Below, piece after piece: positions 25,459 to 35,962 of a DNA stretch of 64,000 bases. A program made the translations under genes and the position numbers. Position 1 is the stretch's first letter. Each line of letters starts with the position of its first letter. Source of the stretch: an uncultured Tateyamaria sp. (GTDB lineage: Bacteria; Pseudomonadota; Alphaproteobacteria; Rhodobacterales; Rhodobacteraceae); contig NZ_CANLVZ010000002.1 of assembly GCF_947494755.1 (NCBI RefSeq), positions 248,001 to 312,000 of the forward strand, in the 5' to 3' direction. The notes under the pieces were generated by a model. That model searched no databases. It was given only the letters and a program-made list of their open reading frames with translations, and was not told where the DNA came from.

Positions 25459-26625
25459 ATGACCGCCATCACCAACATCGAAGATCTCAAGCGCATCTAT
25501 GAACGCCGGGTGCCCCGCATGTTCTTCGACTACTGCGAATCGGGCAGTTGGACCGAGCAGACCTTCCGCGACAACTCCTCGGACTTCGATGACATCCGCC
25601 TGCGCCAGCGCGTCGCTGTGGACATGTCCGGGCGCAGCACCGCGTCCCAGATGATCGGACAGGATGTGGCGATGCCCGTTGCGCTGGCCCCGGTGGGCCT
25701 CACCGGCATGCAGCACGCGGATGGAGAGATGAAAGCCGCCCGCGCGGCCGAAAAGTTCGGGGTGCCGTTCACCCTGTCGACCATGTCGATCAACTCGATC
25801 GAGGATGTGGCGGGCTTTACCGATGCCCCTTTCTGGTTCCAGCTTTATACCATGCGCGATCAGGATTACGTGTCGCGCCTGATCCAGCGGGCCAAGGATG
25901 CGAACTGCTCGGCGCTTGTGATCACCCTTGATCTGCAAATCCTCGGTCAACGGCACAAGGACATCAAAAACGGGCTGTCGGCCCCGCCCAAACTGACGGC
26001 CAAGACCATCGCAAACCTCGCCACGAAGTGGGGTTGGGGGATCGAGATGCTGTCGGCCAAGCGCCGCGATTTCGGCAATATCGTGGGCCATGTCGAGGGC
26101 ATCTCGGACACCTCCCAACTGGGCGCATGGACGGCAGAGCAGTTCGACCCGTCGCTCGACTGGAACAAGGTCGCCAAGCTTAAAGAGCAATGGGGCGGCA
26201 AAGTCATCCTCAAGGGCATTCTGGATGCCGAGGATGCCAAGATGGCCCTCAAGGTCGGGGCGGATGCGATTATCGTGTCGAACCATGGCGGGCGGCAGCT
26301 TGACGGGGCGCTGAGTTCGATCCGCGCTTTGCCTTCTATTCTGGATGCGGTCGGCGATCAGATCGAGGTGCATCTTGATAGCGGCATCCGGTCGGGTCAG
26401 GACGTCCTGAAGGCCCTCGCGATGGGGGCCAAGGGCACCTATATCGGCCGCGCTTTCATCTACGGCCTTGGCGCGATGGGTCAGCAAGGCGTGACCGAAG
26501 CGCTCAACATCATCCACCGCGAGTTGGACACGACCATGGCGCTGTGTGGCGAAACGAACGTCAACAACCTAGGGCGTCACAATTTGCTGGTGCCCGAGGG
26601 ATTCGAGGGGCGCTGGCAGGATTAG
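25459..26625 (+). CDS. lldD: FMN-dependent L-lactate dehydrogenase (alpha-hydroxy-acid oxidase family)
   Basis: A 388-residue FMN barrel. The N-terminal RVPRMFFDYCESGSWTEQT, the catalytic region VSNHGGRQLDGALS with His and Arg, and DSGIRSGQDVLKALAMGA at the phosphate site are typical of LldD and glycolate oxidase relatives. It would oxidise L-lactate to pyruvate and pass electrons to the respiratory chain. AGAGGGTTATC precedes the ATG. It is divergent from the nitroreductase-marR operon, so the paired palindromes could affect it too. A double hairpin follows its stop. Other 2-hydroxy acids are possible substrates. Confidence 0.88.
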   Translation: MTAITNIEDLKRIYERRVPRMFFDYCESGSWTEQTFRDNSSDFDDIRLRQRVAVDMSGRSTASQMIGQDVAMPVALAPVGLTGMQHADGEMKAARAAEKFGVPFTLSTMSINSIEDVAGFTDAPFWFQLYTMRDQDYVSRLIQRAKDANCSALVITLDLQILGQRHKDIKNGLSAPPKLTAKTIANLATKWGWGIEMLSAKRRDFGNIVGHVEGISDTSQLGAWTAEQFDPSLDWNKVAKLKEQWGGKVILKGILDAEDAKMALKVGADAIIVSNHGGRQLDGALSSIRALPSILDAVGDQIEVHLDSGIRSGQDVLKALAMGAKGTYIGRAFIYGLGAMGQQGVTEALNIIHRELDTTMALCGETNVNNLGRHNLLVPEGFEGRWQD

Positions 26626-26630
26626 CGATT

Positions 26631-26653
26631 TCGCTGCGTGTGCCACGCAGCGA
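26631..26653 (+). terminator. terminator of lldD
   Basis: A perfect ten-base-pair stem, TCGCTGCGTG with CACGCAGCGA, around a TGC loop, begins five bases after the lldD stop and is followed at once by repeat B. Confidence 0.65.
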
Positions 26654-26656
26654 CCG

Positions 26657-26710
26657 TCTGGGGGGCGAGCCCCCCAGACCCCCCGCGGTATTTCGGGTCC
26701 AAAGAAATCA
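26657..26710 (+). repeat. GC-rich intergenic repeat, copy B
   Basis: A perfect nine-base-pair hairpin (TCTGGGGGG, loop CGAG, CCCCCCAGA), a C run and the tail GCGGTATTTCGGGTC. The tail reaches the stop codon of the convergent MFS gene. Confidence 0.7.
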
Positions 26711-27865
26711 GGCGGGACGCACCGCCAACAGTCGCGCCCACCACGGCACGAGCACGGCGGCGACGACACACATGATGGCGGCAATGACGTAGAACGACGC
26801 GCGCAGGCCGAACCCTTCGGCCACATAGCCCATGACCACGGGCCCGAGGAAAAAGGCCGCGTAGCCCAAGGCCGCCGCCTGACTGATTGCGGCCAGCCGG
26901 TATTTGCGCGGCACGGCCTGCCCCACAAGACCCAACGCGAGTGGGCCGACCACCGACACGCCCAGTCCCCCGAGCAGGAAGCCCGCGTAAGCGACTGGCA
27001 GGCTCGGCGCGGCCCCGGCGAGTGCGAGGCCCACGCCTGCGATCAGCGATGCGATAACCATCACCCGGATCGGCGGCCAGCCGGCCCCAAACAGATGCGC
27101 GCCAAGGCGGCCAACGGCCATGCCGCCTGCCAAGAGCGCGGGGCCAAGTGCGCCTTGTGCAGGACCGCCCCCCAACGTGCGTTCGATATGGAGGGCGGAC
27201 CAGCCTTCGGACGCGGCCTCTCCGAGAAAGGCGGACAGGACCACGAGGCCGCCGACCCACACTAGCGCACGGGGCATGCCTGCGACGGGCGCACCCGGTT
27301 CATCAACCGGGATGGGGCGGTCGGGCAAACGCATCCAGATCATCAGCACGCCAACAGCCACCGCCATGCCCGCAAAGATCGCGACCGGCCCGAAGCCTGC
27401 ACCACGGGCCGCACCGACGGAAACCGCTGCCAACGCATAGGCCACCGAGAACAGGCCGTGGTTGAGGTTCATCAGGCTGCGGCCCGTGTCGGACTCCGCT
27501 TCGCTGACCTCGGCATTGGCGAGCACATCAGCGACGCCGGACCCGCCCGCTGCCAGAAACAACGCAAAACCGATCATCACCGGGCCTTGGGCAATCCCGC
27601 TGAGCAGGAAGCCGACGATCATGCCCACAACGCCTGCCATCAACGCCCATGTGCCCATCAGGCGAAACACCAGCGGTGCCAGCCACATGGCCATCAGCGC
27701 ACCCGTGCTGCCCATCAAGATCAGCGTACCCCAAAGCCCGTCGCCGACTCCCACCTGTGCCTTGATCACAGGCATTTGCGCCGAAAAACTGGCCCAGCCA
27801 AAGCCGATGACGATAAAGCCTGCGAGGGCCCGGCGCGATGCGTGAAGATCGTGGAGAAGTTGCAT
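26708..27865 (-). CDS. MFS transporter
   Basis: A 385-residue membrane protein with about twelve hydrophobic segments. The first is ALAGFIVIGFGWASFSAQMPV, and VGPLALGLVGQAVPRKYRLAA forms one of the later cytoplasmic loops. It resembles the YbjJ/fucose-permease-like branch of the superfamily, but no substrate can be named. The ATG at 27865 gives a natural N-terminus; a longer frame would add 31 polar residues. It is convergent with lldD and divergent from rplY, so it is probably a single-gene unit. Confidence 0.85.
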   Translation of the reverse strand: MQLLHDLHASRRALAGFIVIGFGWASFSAQMPVIKAQVGVGDGLWGTLILMGSTGALMAMWLAPLVFRLMGTWALMAGVVGMIVGFLLSGIAQGPVMIGFALFLAAGGSGVADVLANAEVSEAESDTGRSLMNLNHGLFSVAYALAAVSVGAARGAGFGPVAIFAGMAVAVGVLMIWMRLPDRPIPVDEPGAPVAGMPRALVWVGGLVVLSAFLGEAASEGWSALHIERTLGGGPAQGALGPALLAGGMAVGRLGAHLFGAGWPPIRVMVIASLIAGVGLALAGAAPSLPVAYAGFLLGGLGVSVVGPLALGLVGQAVPRKYRLAAISQAAALGYAAFFLGPVVMGYVAEGFGLRASFYVIAAIMCVVAAVLVPWWARLLAVRPA

Positions 27866-27923
27866 GGGCCAAGCGGTCGCATGACATCCCCCGACCGTCC
27901 AGCACAAAGCGCGGTTTTTGCAC

Positions 27924-27952
27924 TTTTCATGGGGGCCAAACCGGTCTATAGC
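27924..27952 (+). promoter_or_regulatory. candidate sigma-70 promoter of rplY
   Basis: TTTTCA and TATAGC are separated by 17 bases and lie 61 bases upstream of the rplY start. The -10 matches four of six consensus bases. Prediction by eye only. Confidence 0.45.
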
Positions 27953-28013
27953 GCGCACTTCACGCGGGGTGACAGCCTTGGAGGCACCCCGCCCTTACAT
28001 TTGGAGAAATACT

Positions 28014-28664
28014 ATGGCTGGAGAGATTCCTGATCTCGAAGCCCTGGAACGCACGGGGACAGGCAAGGGCGCCGCTCGTCAGGCCCGCCGCGACGGCATG
28101 GTTCCAGGGATTGTTTTTGGTGGCGACGCAGATCCGCTGCCCATCAATCTGCCCTTTAACAAGCTGCTGAAAATGCTGAAAGCCGGTCGGTTCAAATCGA
28201 CCCTGTTCAACATGAAAGTCGAAGGCCACGATGACGTCCGCGTCATTTGCCGCGACGTGCAGCGCCATGTGGTCAAGGACCTGCCCACACATGTTGACTT
28301 CATGCGCCTCAAGCGCACCACCAAGATCAACCTGTTCATCGGTGTGGACGTGGCTGGCGAAGACGTGTCGCCCGGCCTGAAAAAAGGCGGCGTGCTGTCC
28401 TTGGTGCGCCCCGAGGTCGAACTGATAGTGACCGCAGCCGACATCCCCGAGAGCATCACCATTGATGTGTCCGAAGCGGAAATCGGCGACAGCATCACGA
28501 TCTCGTCCGTGAACCTGCCCGCCGGGTCCAAGCCAACCATCGACCGCGACTTTGTGATTGCGACGATCTCTGCCCCATCGGGCCTGCGCTCGGCTGACGA
28601 TGCCGAAGCGGAAGAGACCGAAGCGGACGAAGTGCCAGCAACCGAGCAAACTGACGACGCATAA
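28014..28664 (+). CDS. rplY: 50S ribosomal protein L25 (general stress protein Ctc type)
   Basis: A 216-residue long-form L25/TL5. The N-terminal 5S rRNA-binding domain includes [21 protein letters not shown], and the C-terminal Ctc beta domain includes [16 protein letters not shown]. The tail is acidic ([19 protein letters not shown]), as is common in this group. GGAGAAATACT precedes the ATG. It binds 5S rRNA in the large subunit. It usually sits next to pth; here the potassium uptake pair lies between them, and a strong terminator follows rplY. Confidence 0.96.
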   Translation: MAGEIPDLEALERTGTGKGAARQARRDGMVPGIVFGGDADPLPINLPFNKLLKMLKAGRFKSTLFNMKVEGHDDVRVICRDVQRHVVKDLPTHVDFMRLKRTTKINLFIGVDVAGEDVSPGLKKGGVLSLVRPEVELIVTAADIPESITIDVSEAEIGDSITISSVNLPAGSKPTIDRDFVIATISAPSGLRSADDAEAEETEADEVPATEQTDDA

Positions 28665-28691
28665 AGCGCACCGACAGACCTGCAAGACATC

Positions 28692-28720
28692 AAGGCCGCC
28701 CTATCCGGGGCGGCCTTTTT
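28692..28720 (+). terminator. intrinsic terminator of rplY
   Basis: A ten-base-pair stem, AAGGCCGCCC with GGGCGGCCTT, around TATCCG, followed by a run of T. This is a textbook Rho-independent terminator 27 bases past the stop codon. Confidence 0.9.
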
Positions 28721-28832
28721 CGTACCCGCAGCACAGGATTGGGTCGTCCCGGTGCGGACGCTATGCAACTTATGCCTGCCAAATCGCTGCCGCGCCCTAT
28801 GTGATGGAGGCGCAACAACAGGACACCGCCCC

Positions 28833-29519
28833 ATGCCAAAGAAAGCCCCCCCAAAGCGCACCAAAGGCAGTCGCACCTTCGGCGTTGTCGGGCTTGGCAA
28901 TTTCGGTGGCACCGTCGCCAAGGAGTTGCAGCGGTTCGGCAATCACGTGATGGGGGTCGATATTTCGGATGCGAAGGTCACAGCCCATGCCGATGATCTG
29001 TCCCAGGCGATGATCGTGGATGCGCGCGATGACGTGGCCCTACGCGAAGCGGGCTTGGGCGAATGTGACGTGGGCATGGTCGCCATGGGGGACGATCTTG
29101 AGGCGAGCATTCTGGCCTCCATCAACCTGAAACTCATTGGAGTGCCCATTGTCTGGGCCAAAGCCACCAGCAAGACGCACCATCGCATCCTGTCCAAGAT
29201 CGGCGTCGACCGGGTGATCCACCCGGAGGTCGAGGTGGGTCAGCACATCGCCCAGGTCCTGCATAATCCACTGGTGCGCGACTATGTGAGCCTTGGGAAC
29301 GGCTATCACGTGGTCAACTTCCGCATTCCCGAAAGCCTTGAGGGCAAAAACCTTGGTGAATTGCCCCATGCCGACGATTTCAACCTGCGCTGCATCGGTG
29401 TGATGCGCGGCACGGACTTTGTCGGGCAGGACGGGGTGACCTGCGAATTGCAACGCGACGACCTGCTGTTGCTGTTGGGCCAGCGCAAGGACCTGCGCAA
29501 CTTCACGGCCAGCCTGTGA
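28833..29519 (+). CDS. potassium uptake regulatory subunit, KtrA/TrkA type
   Basis: A 228-residue RCK protein. The Rossmann motif is FGVVGLGNFGGTVAKEL (about 17-33), the acidic end of strand two is GVDISD, and a C-terminal RCK_C domain starts near residue 145. It would form a cytoplasmic ring that gates the KtrB channel in response to ATP/ADP. A GTGA overlap links it to the channel gene that follows. The start MPKKAPPKRTK at 28833 gives a basic leader; the upstream extension is cysteine-rich and rejected. The single RCK unit points to Ktr rather than the double-RCK TrkA. Confidence 0.9.
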   Translation: MPKKAPPKRTKGSRTFGVVGLGNFGGTVAKELQRFGNHVMGVDISDAKVTAHADDLSQAMIVDARDDVALREAGLGECDVGMVAMGDDLEASILASINLKLIGVPIVWAKATSKTHHRILSKIGVDRVIHPEVEVGQHIAQVLHNPLVRDYVSLGNGYHVVNFRIPESLEGKNLGELPHADDFNLRCIGVMRGTDFVGQDGVTCELQRDDLLLLLGQRKDLRNFTASL

Positions 29520-30856
29520 GCCTGCGCGCGCGCCTGACACCCCTGCTCGGCGGGCTGAGCCTGCCGCCACCTGCCCTGTTGGTGATGTTTTACATGGTGG
29601 TGATCGTACTGGGCGCCATTCTGTTATGGCTGCCAATTTCGCACACCGGTGACATCGGGCTGAACGAGGCCATTTTTACCTCAACCTCCGCCGTTACCGT
29701 CACTGGGCTCATTTTGGCCGATACCGGATCGGCCTTTACCGGCTTTGGGCAGGGCGTCATTGCAGTGCTGATCCAGCTTGGCGGCCTGGGCCTTATGACA
29801 TTTGCCGTGCTGCTCCTCAGCGCCCTTGGCATCCCGGTGGGCATGCCGCAGCGGTTGATCCTGCGCGAAGATCTAAACCAGACCTCCATTTCCAACCTCA
29901 CCTATCTCGCCCGGATCATCCTCGTGATTGCGCTGATCTGCGAAGCGGTGGGGGCGCTGATCCTCGCCTTTGTCTTCGTGCCCGAATTTGGCTGGAACGG
30001 GGTGTGGCAGGCGATCTTTCATTCGATCTCGGCGTTCAACAATGCAGGCTTTGCGCTGCATTCCGACAGCCTGTCCGCCTGGGTCGGCAATCCGATTGTG
30101 AACTTGGTCATCCCGCTGTTATTCATCCTCGGCGGTCTCGGGTTCATCGTTGTGGGCGACATGTACCAGAAACGGAGCTGGCGGCGACTGACGCTGCATT
30201 CCAAGCTGATGCTGGCAGGCACCGTGTTTCTGATCCTGTGGGGCACCATCATGTTCGGGCTGCTCGAATGGAACAACCCCGACACGCTCGGCGGGCTCAG
30301 CACGAGCGAGAAGCTGTGGGCGAGCTGGTTTCAGGGCGTCACACCGCGCACTGCCGGGTTCAACACGATCAACACCGGCGGGATGGATGACAGCACGACA
30401 ATGCTGACCATGACGCTGATGCTGGTGGGCGGTGGCAGCACGTCGACCGCAGGCGGGATCAAGGTGACCACGCTGTGCGTGCTGATCCTGGCCACGATTG
30501 CATTCTTTGGCCGTCAAACCACACTCAACGCCTTCGGGCGCTCACTCGGGATCGAAGAGGTGATGAAGGTCATGGCGCTGACCACGGTTTCGACGTTGCT
30601 GGTGATGACGGGCATCTTCGTGATCTCGATCAGCTTTACCGGCACCTTTCTGGACCTCGCCTTTGAGGTCACTTCCGCCTTTGGCACGGTTGGCCTGTCA
30701 CGCGGCGCAACGGGTCTGCTGGATGGGTTTGGACAGGCCGTCATCATCGTCACGATGTTTCTGGGTCGGGTCGGGCCGCTCGCCATCGGGTTCCTTCTGG
30801 CCACGCGCAGTGTACCACGCGTCAAGTACCCGGCAGGTCAGATTTATCTCGGCTAA
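29516..30856 (+). CDS. potassium channel-like transporter, KtrB/TrkH type
   Basis: A 446-residue membrane protein with four M1-P-M2 units. Selectivity-type loops are seen in TSTSAVTVTGLILADTG, SISAFNNAGFALH, GVTPRTAGFNTINTG and TSAFGTVGLSRGATG, each centred on a conserved Gly. It imports potassium, possibly with sodium. The GTG start overlaps the TGA of the upstream RCK gene by four bases, so the two subunits are translationally coupled. The pair forms a complete Ktr system. Confidence 0.92.
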   Translation: MSLRARLTPLLGGLSLPPPALLVMFYMVVIVLGAILLWLPISHTGDIGLNEAIFTSTSAVTVTGLILADTGSAFTGFGQGVIAVLIQLGGLGLMTFAVLLLSALGIPVGMPQRLILREDLNQTSISNLTYLARIILVIALICEAVGALILAFVFVPEFGWNGVWQAIFHSISAFNNAGFALHSDSLSAWVGNPIVNLVIPLLFILGGLGFIVVGDMYQKRSWRRLTLHSKLMLAGTVFLILWGTIMFGLLEWNNPDTLGGLSTSEKLWASWFQGVTPRTAGFNTINTGGMDDSTTMLTMTLMLVGGGSTSTAGGIKVTTLCVLILATIAFFGRQTTLNAFGRSLGIEEVMKVMALTTVSTLLVMTGIFVISISFTGTFLDLAFEVTSAFGTVGLSRGATGLLDGFGQAVIIVTMFLGRVGPLAIGFLLATRSVPRVKYPAGQIYLG

Positions 30857-30924
30857 GCGCGCGGTCCTTGTTGTGCCCCATCCGCCGCTTTATGCTGCAC
30901 GGCAGCAAAGTGGCGGAGCATCTT

Positions 30925-31608
30925 ATGAAACTCATTGTCGGTCTCGGAAATCCGGGCGCGAAATACGCACACAATCGGCACAATATCGGGTTCATGGCGC
31001 TGGACCGGATCGCTGCGGACCACGGCTTTCCCGCGTGGAAATCCAAGCATCAGGGCGTCGTGTCCGAAGGGCGCTTTGGATCGGACCGCGCGGTGTTGCT
31101 GAAACCCGAGACCTATATGAACAAATCCGGCGACAGTGTGGGCGCGGCCATGCGGTTTCATAAACTGGAGCCTGCGGACGTGGTCGTTCTGCATGACGAG
31201 ATCGACCTCGCCCCGGCCAAGGTCAAATGGAAGGTCGGCGGCGGTCATGCGGGTCACAACGGGTTGCGCTCGATCCATGCTCATATCGGCCCCGATTATG
31301 CACGTGTGCGCCTTGGTGTGGGGCATCCGGGGCACAAGGATGCGGTGCCCGGCTATGTGCTGCGCGACTTTCCCAAGGCCGATGCGGACTGGCTCGATGA
31401 CGTGATGCGCGGCTGTTCTGATGGCGCGCCTTATCTGGCCGTCGGCGACGGTGCAAAGTTCATGAATGCAGTCGGGCTGCGGGTTACGCCACCCCGCTCG
31501 GGCACGGGACAGAAGGGCGCGACCAAGCCTCCCGCCCCGACACCGGAGCCTGTGCAGAAACCTGACGACCGCTCGGCCCTGCAAAAGCTGATGGATCGGT
31601 TCACATGA
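30925..31608 (+). CDS. pth: peptidyl-tRNA hydrolase
   Basis: A 227-residue enzyme that frees tRNA from dropped-off peptidyl-tRNA. Family motifs are MKLIVGLGNPGAKYA with the substrate Asn, NRHNIGFMALD with the catalytic His, KPETYMNKSG, VLHDEIDL with the catalytic Asp and GGGHAGHNGLRSI. A proline-rich C-terminal extension (about residues 190-220) is typical of this order. The start at 30925 matches the family N-terminus exactly. Its last bases overlap the DUF2332 gene (ATGA). Confidence 0.97.
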   Translation: MKLIVGLGNPGAKYAHNRHNIGFMALDRIAADHGFPAWKSKHQGVVSEGRFGSDRAVLLKPETYMNKSGDSVGAAMRFHKLEPADVVVLHDEIDLAPAKVKWKVGGGHAGHNGLRSIHAHIGPDYARVRLGVGHPGHKDAVPGYVLRDFPKADADWLDDVMRGCSDGAPYLAVGDGAKFMNAVGLRVTPPRSGTGQKGATKPPAPTPEPVQKPDDRSALQKLMDRFT

Positions 31609-32639
31609 GCCTGACCGAGGCCTTTCGCGATCAGGCTGACACATGCAAAAGGATGGGGTCGCCCTTGATGGGGCGGGTCCTGTCGATCCTTGCAAAGCAT
31701 TGGGACGCAACGAGCCCGCTTGGCCAGGCGATGGCCGCCTATTCCGGCGACATCGGCCCGGCGGGTCACTCCCTGCCGTTGCGCATCACCGGAGGGCTGC
31801 ATGCACTGGTGTTGCAAGGGATGGATGACGGGTTAATTGCGGCCTACCCGCCCAATGCGGCGGATAATGCAACGCTTGAAGCGGCGGTTCTATCAGCCTT
31901 GAAAACGCATCAGGATTTCCTGCTGGATTGGACCCGACTGCCCCCCCAAACCAATGAGGTACGACGCAGCGCGGCCCTGATCGCGATGGCGCGCGTGGCG
32001 TGTGCACATTTCAATCGGCCTATTGTCCTGTCCGAATTGGGTGCCAGCGGCGGGCTGAACCTGATGTGGGATCATTTCGGGGTGGCGACCTCGCAGGGGG
32101 CTTTCGGGGCCGATGACCTCGTGTTGACTCTGACACCGGAATGGGAGGGTGCGCTGCCCCCCGCGACGTCCCCTGTGGTTGTGGACAGGTTAGGTGTGGA
32201 CCTTAATCCCTTGACTCCAGGCCACTCTGACGACCTGCTAAGGCTCAGCGCCTATCTCTGGGCGGATCAGCCCCACCGTCTTGAATTGACGCGTGCGGCG
32301 GCGTCGGTCCTGACCGCGCATGTCGAAAAAGGCGACGCGATCCAGTGGTTGACGGCGCGGCTTGAGGCCGTGCCTGAAGGGCACATGCACATGATCCAGC
32401 ACACGGTCGCATGGCAGTATTTCCCAACCGAAGCACAGGCACGCGGCACCGCCATGATCGAGGCCGCAGGCGCGCGCGCGACGCCCGAAACGCCGCTGGC
32501 GTGGATGCAAATGGAAACGGATGGCGACCGAACAGGCGCTGTGGGTGCGGCGCTGACCTTGCGGCTGTGGCCCGGCGATCTGACGCTCAATCTGGGGCGC
32601 GCGGATTTCCATGGCCGTTGGATCAGGTGGGCGGGCTGA
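31605..32639 (+). CDS. DUF2332 family protein
   Basis: A 344-residue protein. The motif VLSELGASGGLNLMWDHF, with a Gly-rich loop after an acidic residue, identifies DUF2332 and resembles a SAM-binding motif I, so a methyltransferase-like fold is plausible. VDRLGVDLNPLTPGHSDD and the C-terminal TLNLGRADFHGRWIRW fit the same family. There is no signal peptide. It overlaps pth by four bases, so the two share a transcript. I know of no tested function for the family. Confidence 0.82.
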   Translation: MSLTEAFRDQADTCKRMGSPLMGRVLSILAKHWDATSPLGQAMAAYSGDIGPAGHSLPLRITGGLHALVLQGMDDGLIAAYPPNAADNATLEAAVLSALKTHQDFLLDWTRLPPQTNEVRRSAALIAMARVACAHFNRPIVLSELGASGGLNLMWDHFGVATSQGAFGADDLVLTLTPEWEGALPPATSPVVVDRLGVDLNPLTPGHSDDLLRLSAYLWADQPHRLELTRAAASVLTAHVEKGDAIQWLTARLEAVPEGHMHMIQHTVAWQYFPTEAQARGTAMIEAAGARATPETPLAWMQMETDGDRTGAVGAALTLRLWPGDLTLNLGRADFHGRWIRWAG

Positions 32640-32703
32640 CCCAAGGGATGGATTGCACCCACACGCGCTCTGTGGATTAGTTCGCCGCAGCGGAGGATGA
32701 AAT

Positions 32704-33873
32704 ATGCGAAACGTCGGGAAATGGATGCTGTGGATCGGTGCGGCGTTGATAGTCGCGGCCCTTGTGGTCGGATTCTGGAAGCGCGAGGAAGTCACGCGCC
32801 TGCTCGCCGTCAATTCGCTATTCGACGCCGATCGCATTGTGTCCAATTTCTCCAACATGCAGAGCGCATTCCTCCACCAGATTATCCCCAAGGGCGACAG
32901 GCCCGTCAGCCCCCTGCCTGTCGGATCGCCACTGGATATGCCCGCGAGCTATCCCGGTTGGGTTACTGACCGAACCGTTACCTCCGCTCTCGTGCTGCGA
33001 AACGGTGCTATCGTTCACGAAGCCTACTACCAGGGCACCGAGGCGGACGATCTGCGCATCAGCTGGTCGGTCGCCAAAAGCTATTTGTCCGCCTTGTTCG
33101 GCATTCTGGTCGATGAGGGCGCGATTACCTCGCTGGATGCGCCTGTGACGGATTACGCGCCGACGTTGACGGGTGGTGCCTATGACGGGGCCACCATCCG
33201 CAACGTCTTGCAGATGTCGAGCGGGGTAACCTTTGACGAGGATTACCTTGATAAAAACAGCGATATCAACCGGATGGGCCGGGTTCTTGCGCTCGGCGGC
33301 AAGATGGACGACTTCGCCGCCGGGCTCACCGAGACGTACATCTCACCCGGTGAGGAATGGAAATACACCTCGATCGACACGCATGTGCTTGGCATGGTGA
33401 TCCGGGGCGCAACGGGGCGCAGCGTGCCCGATCTGATGGGCGAGAAGTTGATCGAACCGCTCGGGCTCGAACACTCGCCGCTCTACCTGACGGACGGGGT
33501 CGGCGTGGCCTTCGTGCTTGGGGGCCTCAACATCACGACGCGCGACTACGCCCGGTTCGGCCAGATGATCCTGCAAGACGGCGCGTGGCAGGGCGAGCGG
33601 ATCGTGCCCGCAGACTGGATCGCGACCTCGACCCGCCCAAGCGCACCGACGGCCCCGGGCGAGATCGGCTATGGCTATCAGTGGTGGATCCCCCTGGGCT
33701 CCGCGCCGGGTCAGTTCATGGGCCGTGGCATCTATGGGCAGTATATCTATATTGATCAGCAGGCGGGCGTTGTCATCGTTACCACCGGCGCGGATCGCAA
33801 GTTCCGCGAGCCCGGCGTGAGCGAGGCCAATATCGAGATGTTCCGCGAGATCGTCGCAGCCGCAAAGGGGTAA
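32704..33873 (+). CDS. membrane-anchored serine hydrolase, class C beta-lactamase fold
   Basis: A 389-residue protein. An N-terminal hydrophobic helix (residues 7-24) probably anchors it to the inner membrane facing the periplasm. The catalytic SxxK is Ser122-Val-Ala-Lys125 in ISWSVAKSYLSALFG, and the tyrosine motif is Tyr221-Thr-Ser. This resembles 6-aminohexanoate-dimer hydrolase (NylB) and related esterases more than penicillin-binding proteins. GCGGAGGATGAAAT precedes the ATG. Possible substrates are esters, amides or cell-wall peptides; sequence cannot decide. Confidence 0.85.
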   Translation: MRNVGKWMLWIGAALIVAALVVGFWKREEVTRLLAVNSLFDADRIVSNFSNMQSAFLHQIIPKGDRPVSPLPVGSPLDMPASYPGWVTDRTVTSALVLRNGAIVHEAYYQGTEADDLRISWSVAKSYLSALFGILVDEGAITSLDAPVTDYAPTLTGGAYDGATIRNVLQMSSGVTFDEDYLDKNSDINRMGRVLALGGKMDDFAAGLTETYISPGEEWKYTSIDTHVLGMVIRGATGRSVPDLMGEKLIEPLGLEHSPLYLTDGVGVAFVLGGLNITTRDYARFGQMILQDGAWQGERIVPADWIATSTRPSAPTAPGEIGYGYQWWIPLGSAPGQFMGRGIYGQYIYIDQQAGVVIVTTGADRKFREPGVSEANIEMFREIVAAAKG

Positions 33874-33878
33874 AGCGC

Positions 33879-34247
33879 ATGGAGCCTGAGGACAGCGTCA
33901 ACGTGCTTGGCACCGAATTGACCGTCTGCGGCATGGACCCGGTCACGGGCTTCTTTCGCGACGGGCACTGCAACACCTGCGCCGCCGATCAAGGCAGCCA
34001 CACGGTCTGCGCGATCATGACGGCGGAGTTTCTGGCGTTCTCGAAATATGTGGGCAATGACCTCAGCACACCGCGCCCCGAGTTCCGGTTTCAGGGCCTG
34101 AACCCCGGCGATCACTGGTGTCTGTGCGCGGCGCGATTCCTGCAGGCCCATGACGAAGGATGTGCGCCCAAAGTGTCGCTCGAGGCGACGCACAAACGCG
34201 CGCTTGATATCGTCAGCCTTGAGGTGTTGCGCCAATACGCTGGCTAG
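33879..34247 (+). CDS. DUF2237 family protein
   Basis: A 122-residue soluble protein. It shows the family landmarks NVLGTELTVCGMDPVTGFFR, CAIMTAEFLAFSKYVGNDL and GDHWCLCAARFLQA. Five cysteines are clustered around residues 18-80, so metal or disulfide binding is conceivable. It starts five bases after the serine hydrolase stop and is probably co-transcribed. It is convergent with trpB, three bases apart. The function of the family is not known. Confidence 0.82.
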   Translation: MEPEDSVNVLGTELTVCGMDPVTGFFRDGHCNTCAADQGSHTVCAIMTAEFLAFSKYVGNDLSTPRPEFRFQGLNPGDHWCLCAARFLQAHDEGCAPKVSLEATHKRALDIVSLEVLRQYAG

Positions 34248-34250
34248 GCG

Positions 34251-35498
<1,248 letters not shown>

Positions 35499-35512
35499 CT
35501 TGGCCTCCGCGG

Positions 35513-35962
35513 TCAGGTCAGATCGCGTTTATACCCGATGTGAGAGGGGGTAAAGCCGAGCCGCTGATAGAAACGCGCCGTGTCCGTGCGGCTCGCGTTC
35601 ATGGTCAGTTGCAACAGAGTGCATCCCGCAGCGCGGGCGCGGTCTTCGGCATCTGCGATCATGGCCGCCCCCAGCCCCTGCCCGCGCAAATCCGAGCGCA
35701 CGCGCACCCCTTCGATCTGGGCCCGCGTGGTGGCCCGCAGCGTCAGGCCGGGAATTAGCGTGAGTTGATAGGTCGCAATCACCGCGCCCTCGCGTTCGCC
35801 CACAATCAGCGTGTTGTCGGGGTCGACTTGGATCGCGTCAAAGGCGGCAAGGTAACGCTCCATCTTTGCCCCCTCGCGCGCGGCACCAAGCGTGTCATCC
35901 TGATAAAGCGCAAGGATCTTGGGCACGTCGACCCTTGTTGCAACGCGAAAGCGAATGCTCAT
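35513..35962 (-). CDS. GNAT-family N-acetyltransferase
   Basis: A 149-residue acetyltransferase. The acetyl-CoA motif A is [22 protein letters not shown] (about 89-110, the QGLGA loop binding the pyrophosphate), and FYQRLGF near the C-terminus is motif B. The substrate is unknown. Its ATG overlaps the trpF stop by four bases and trpB follows within 14 bases, so it is part of the trp transcript. It has no obvious role in tryptophan synthesis. This insertion between trpF and trpB is seen in some relatives. Confidence 0.87.
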   Translation of the reverse strand: MSIRFRVATRVDVPKILALYQDDTLGAAREGAKMERYLAAFDAIQVDPDNTLIVGEREGAVIATYQLTLIPGLTLRATTRAQIEGVRVRSDLRGQGLGAAMIADAEDRARAAGCTLLQLTMNASRTDTARFYQRLGFTPSHIGYKRDLT

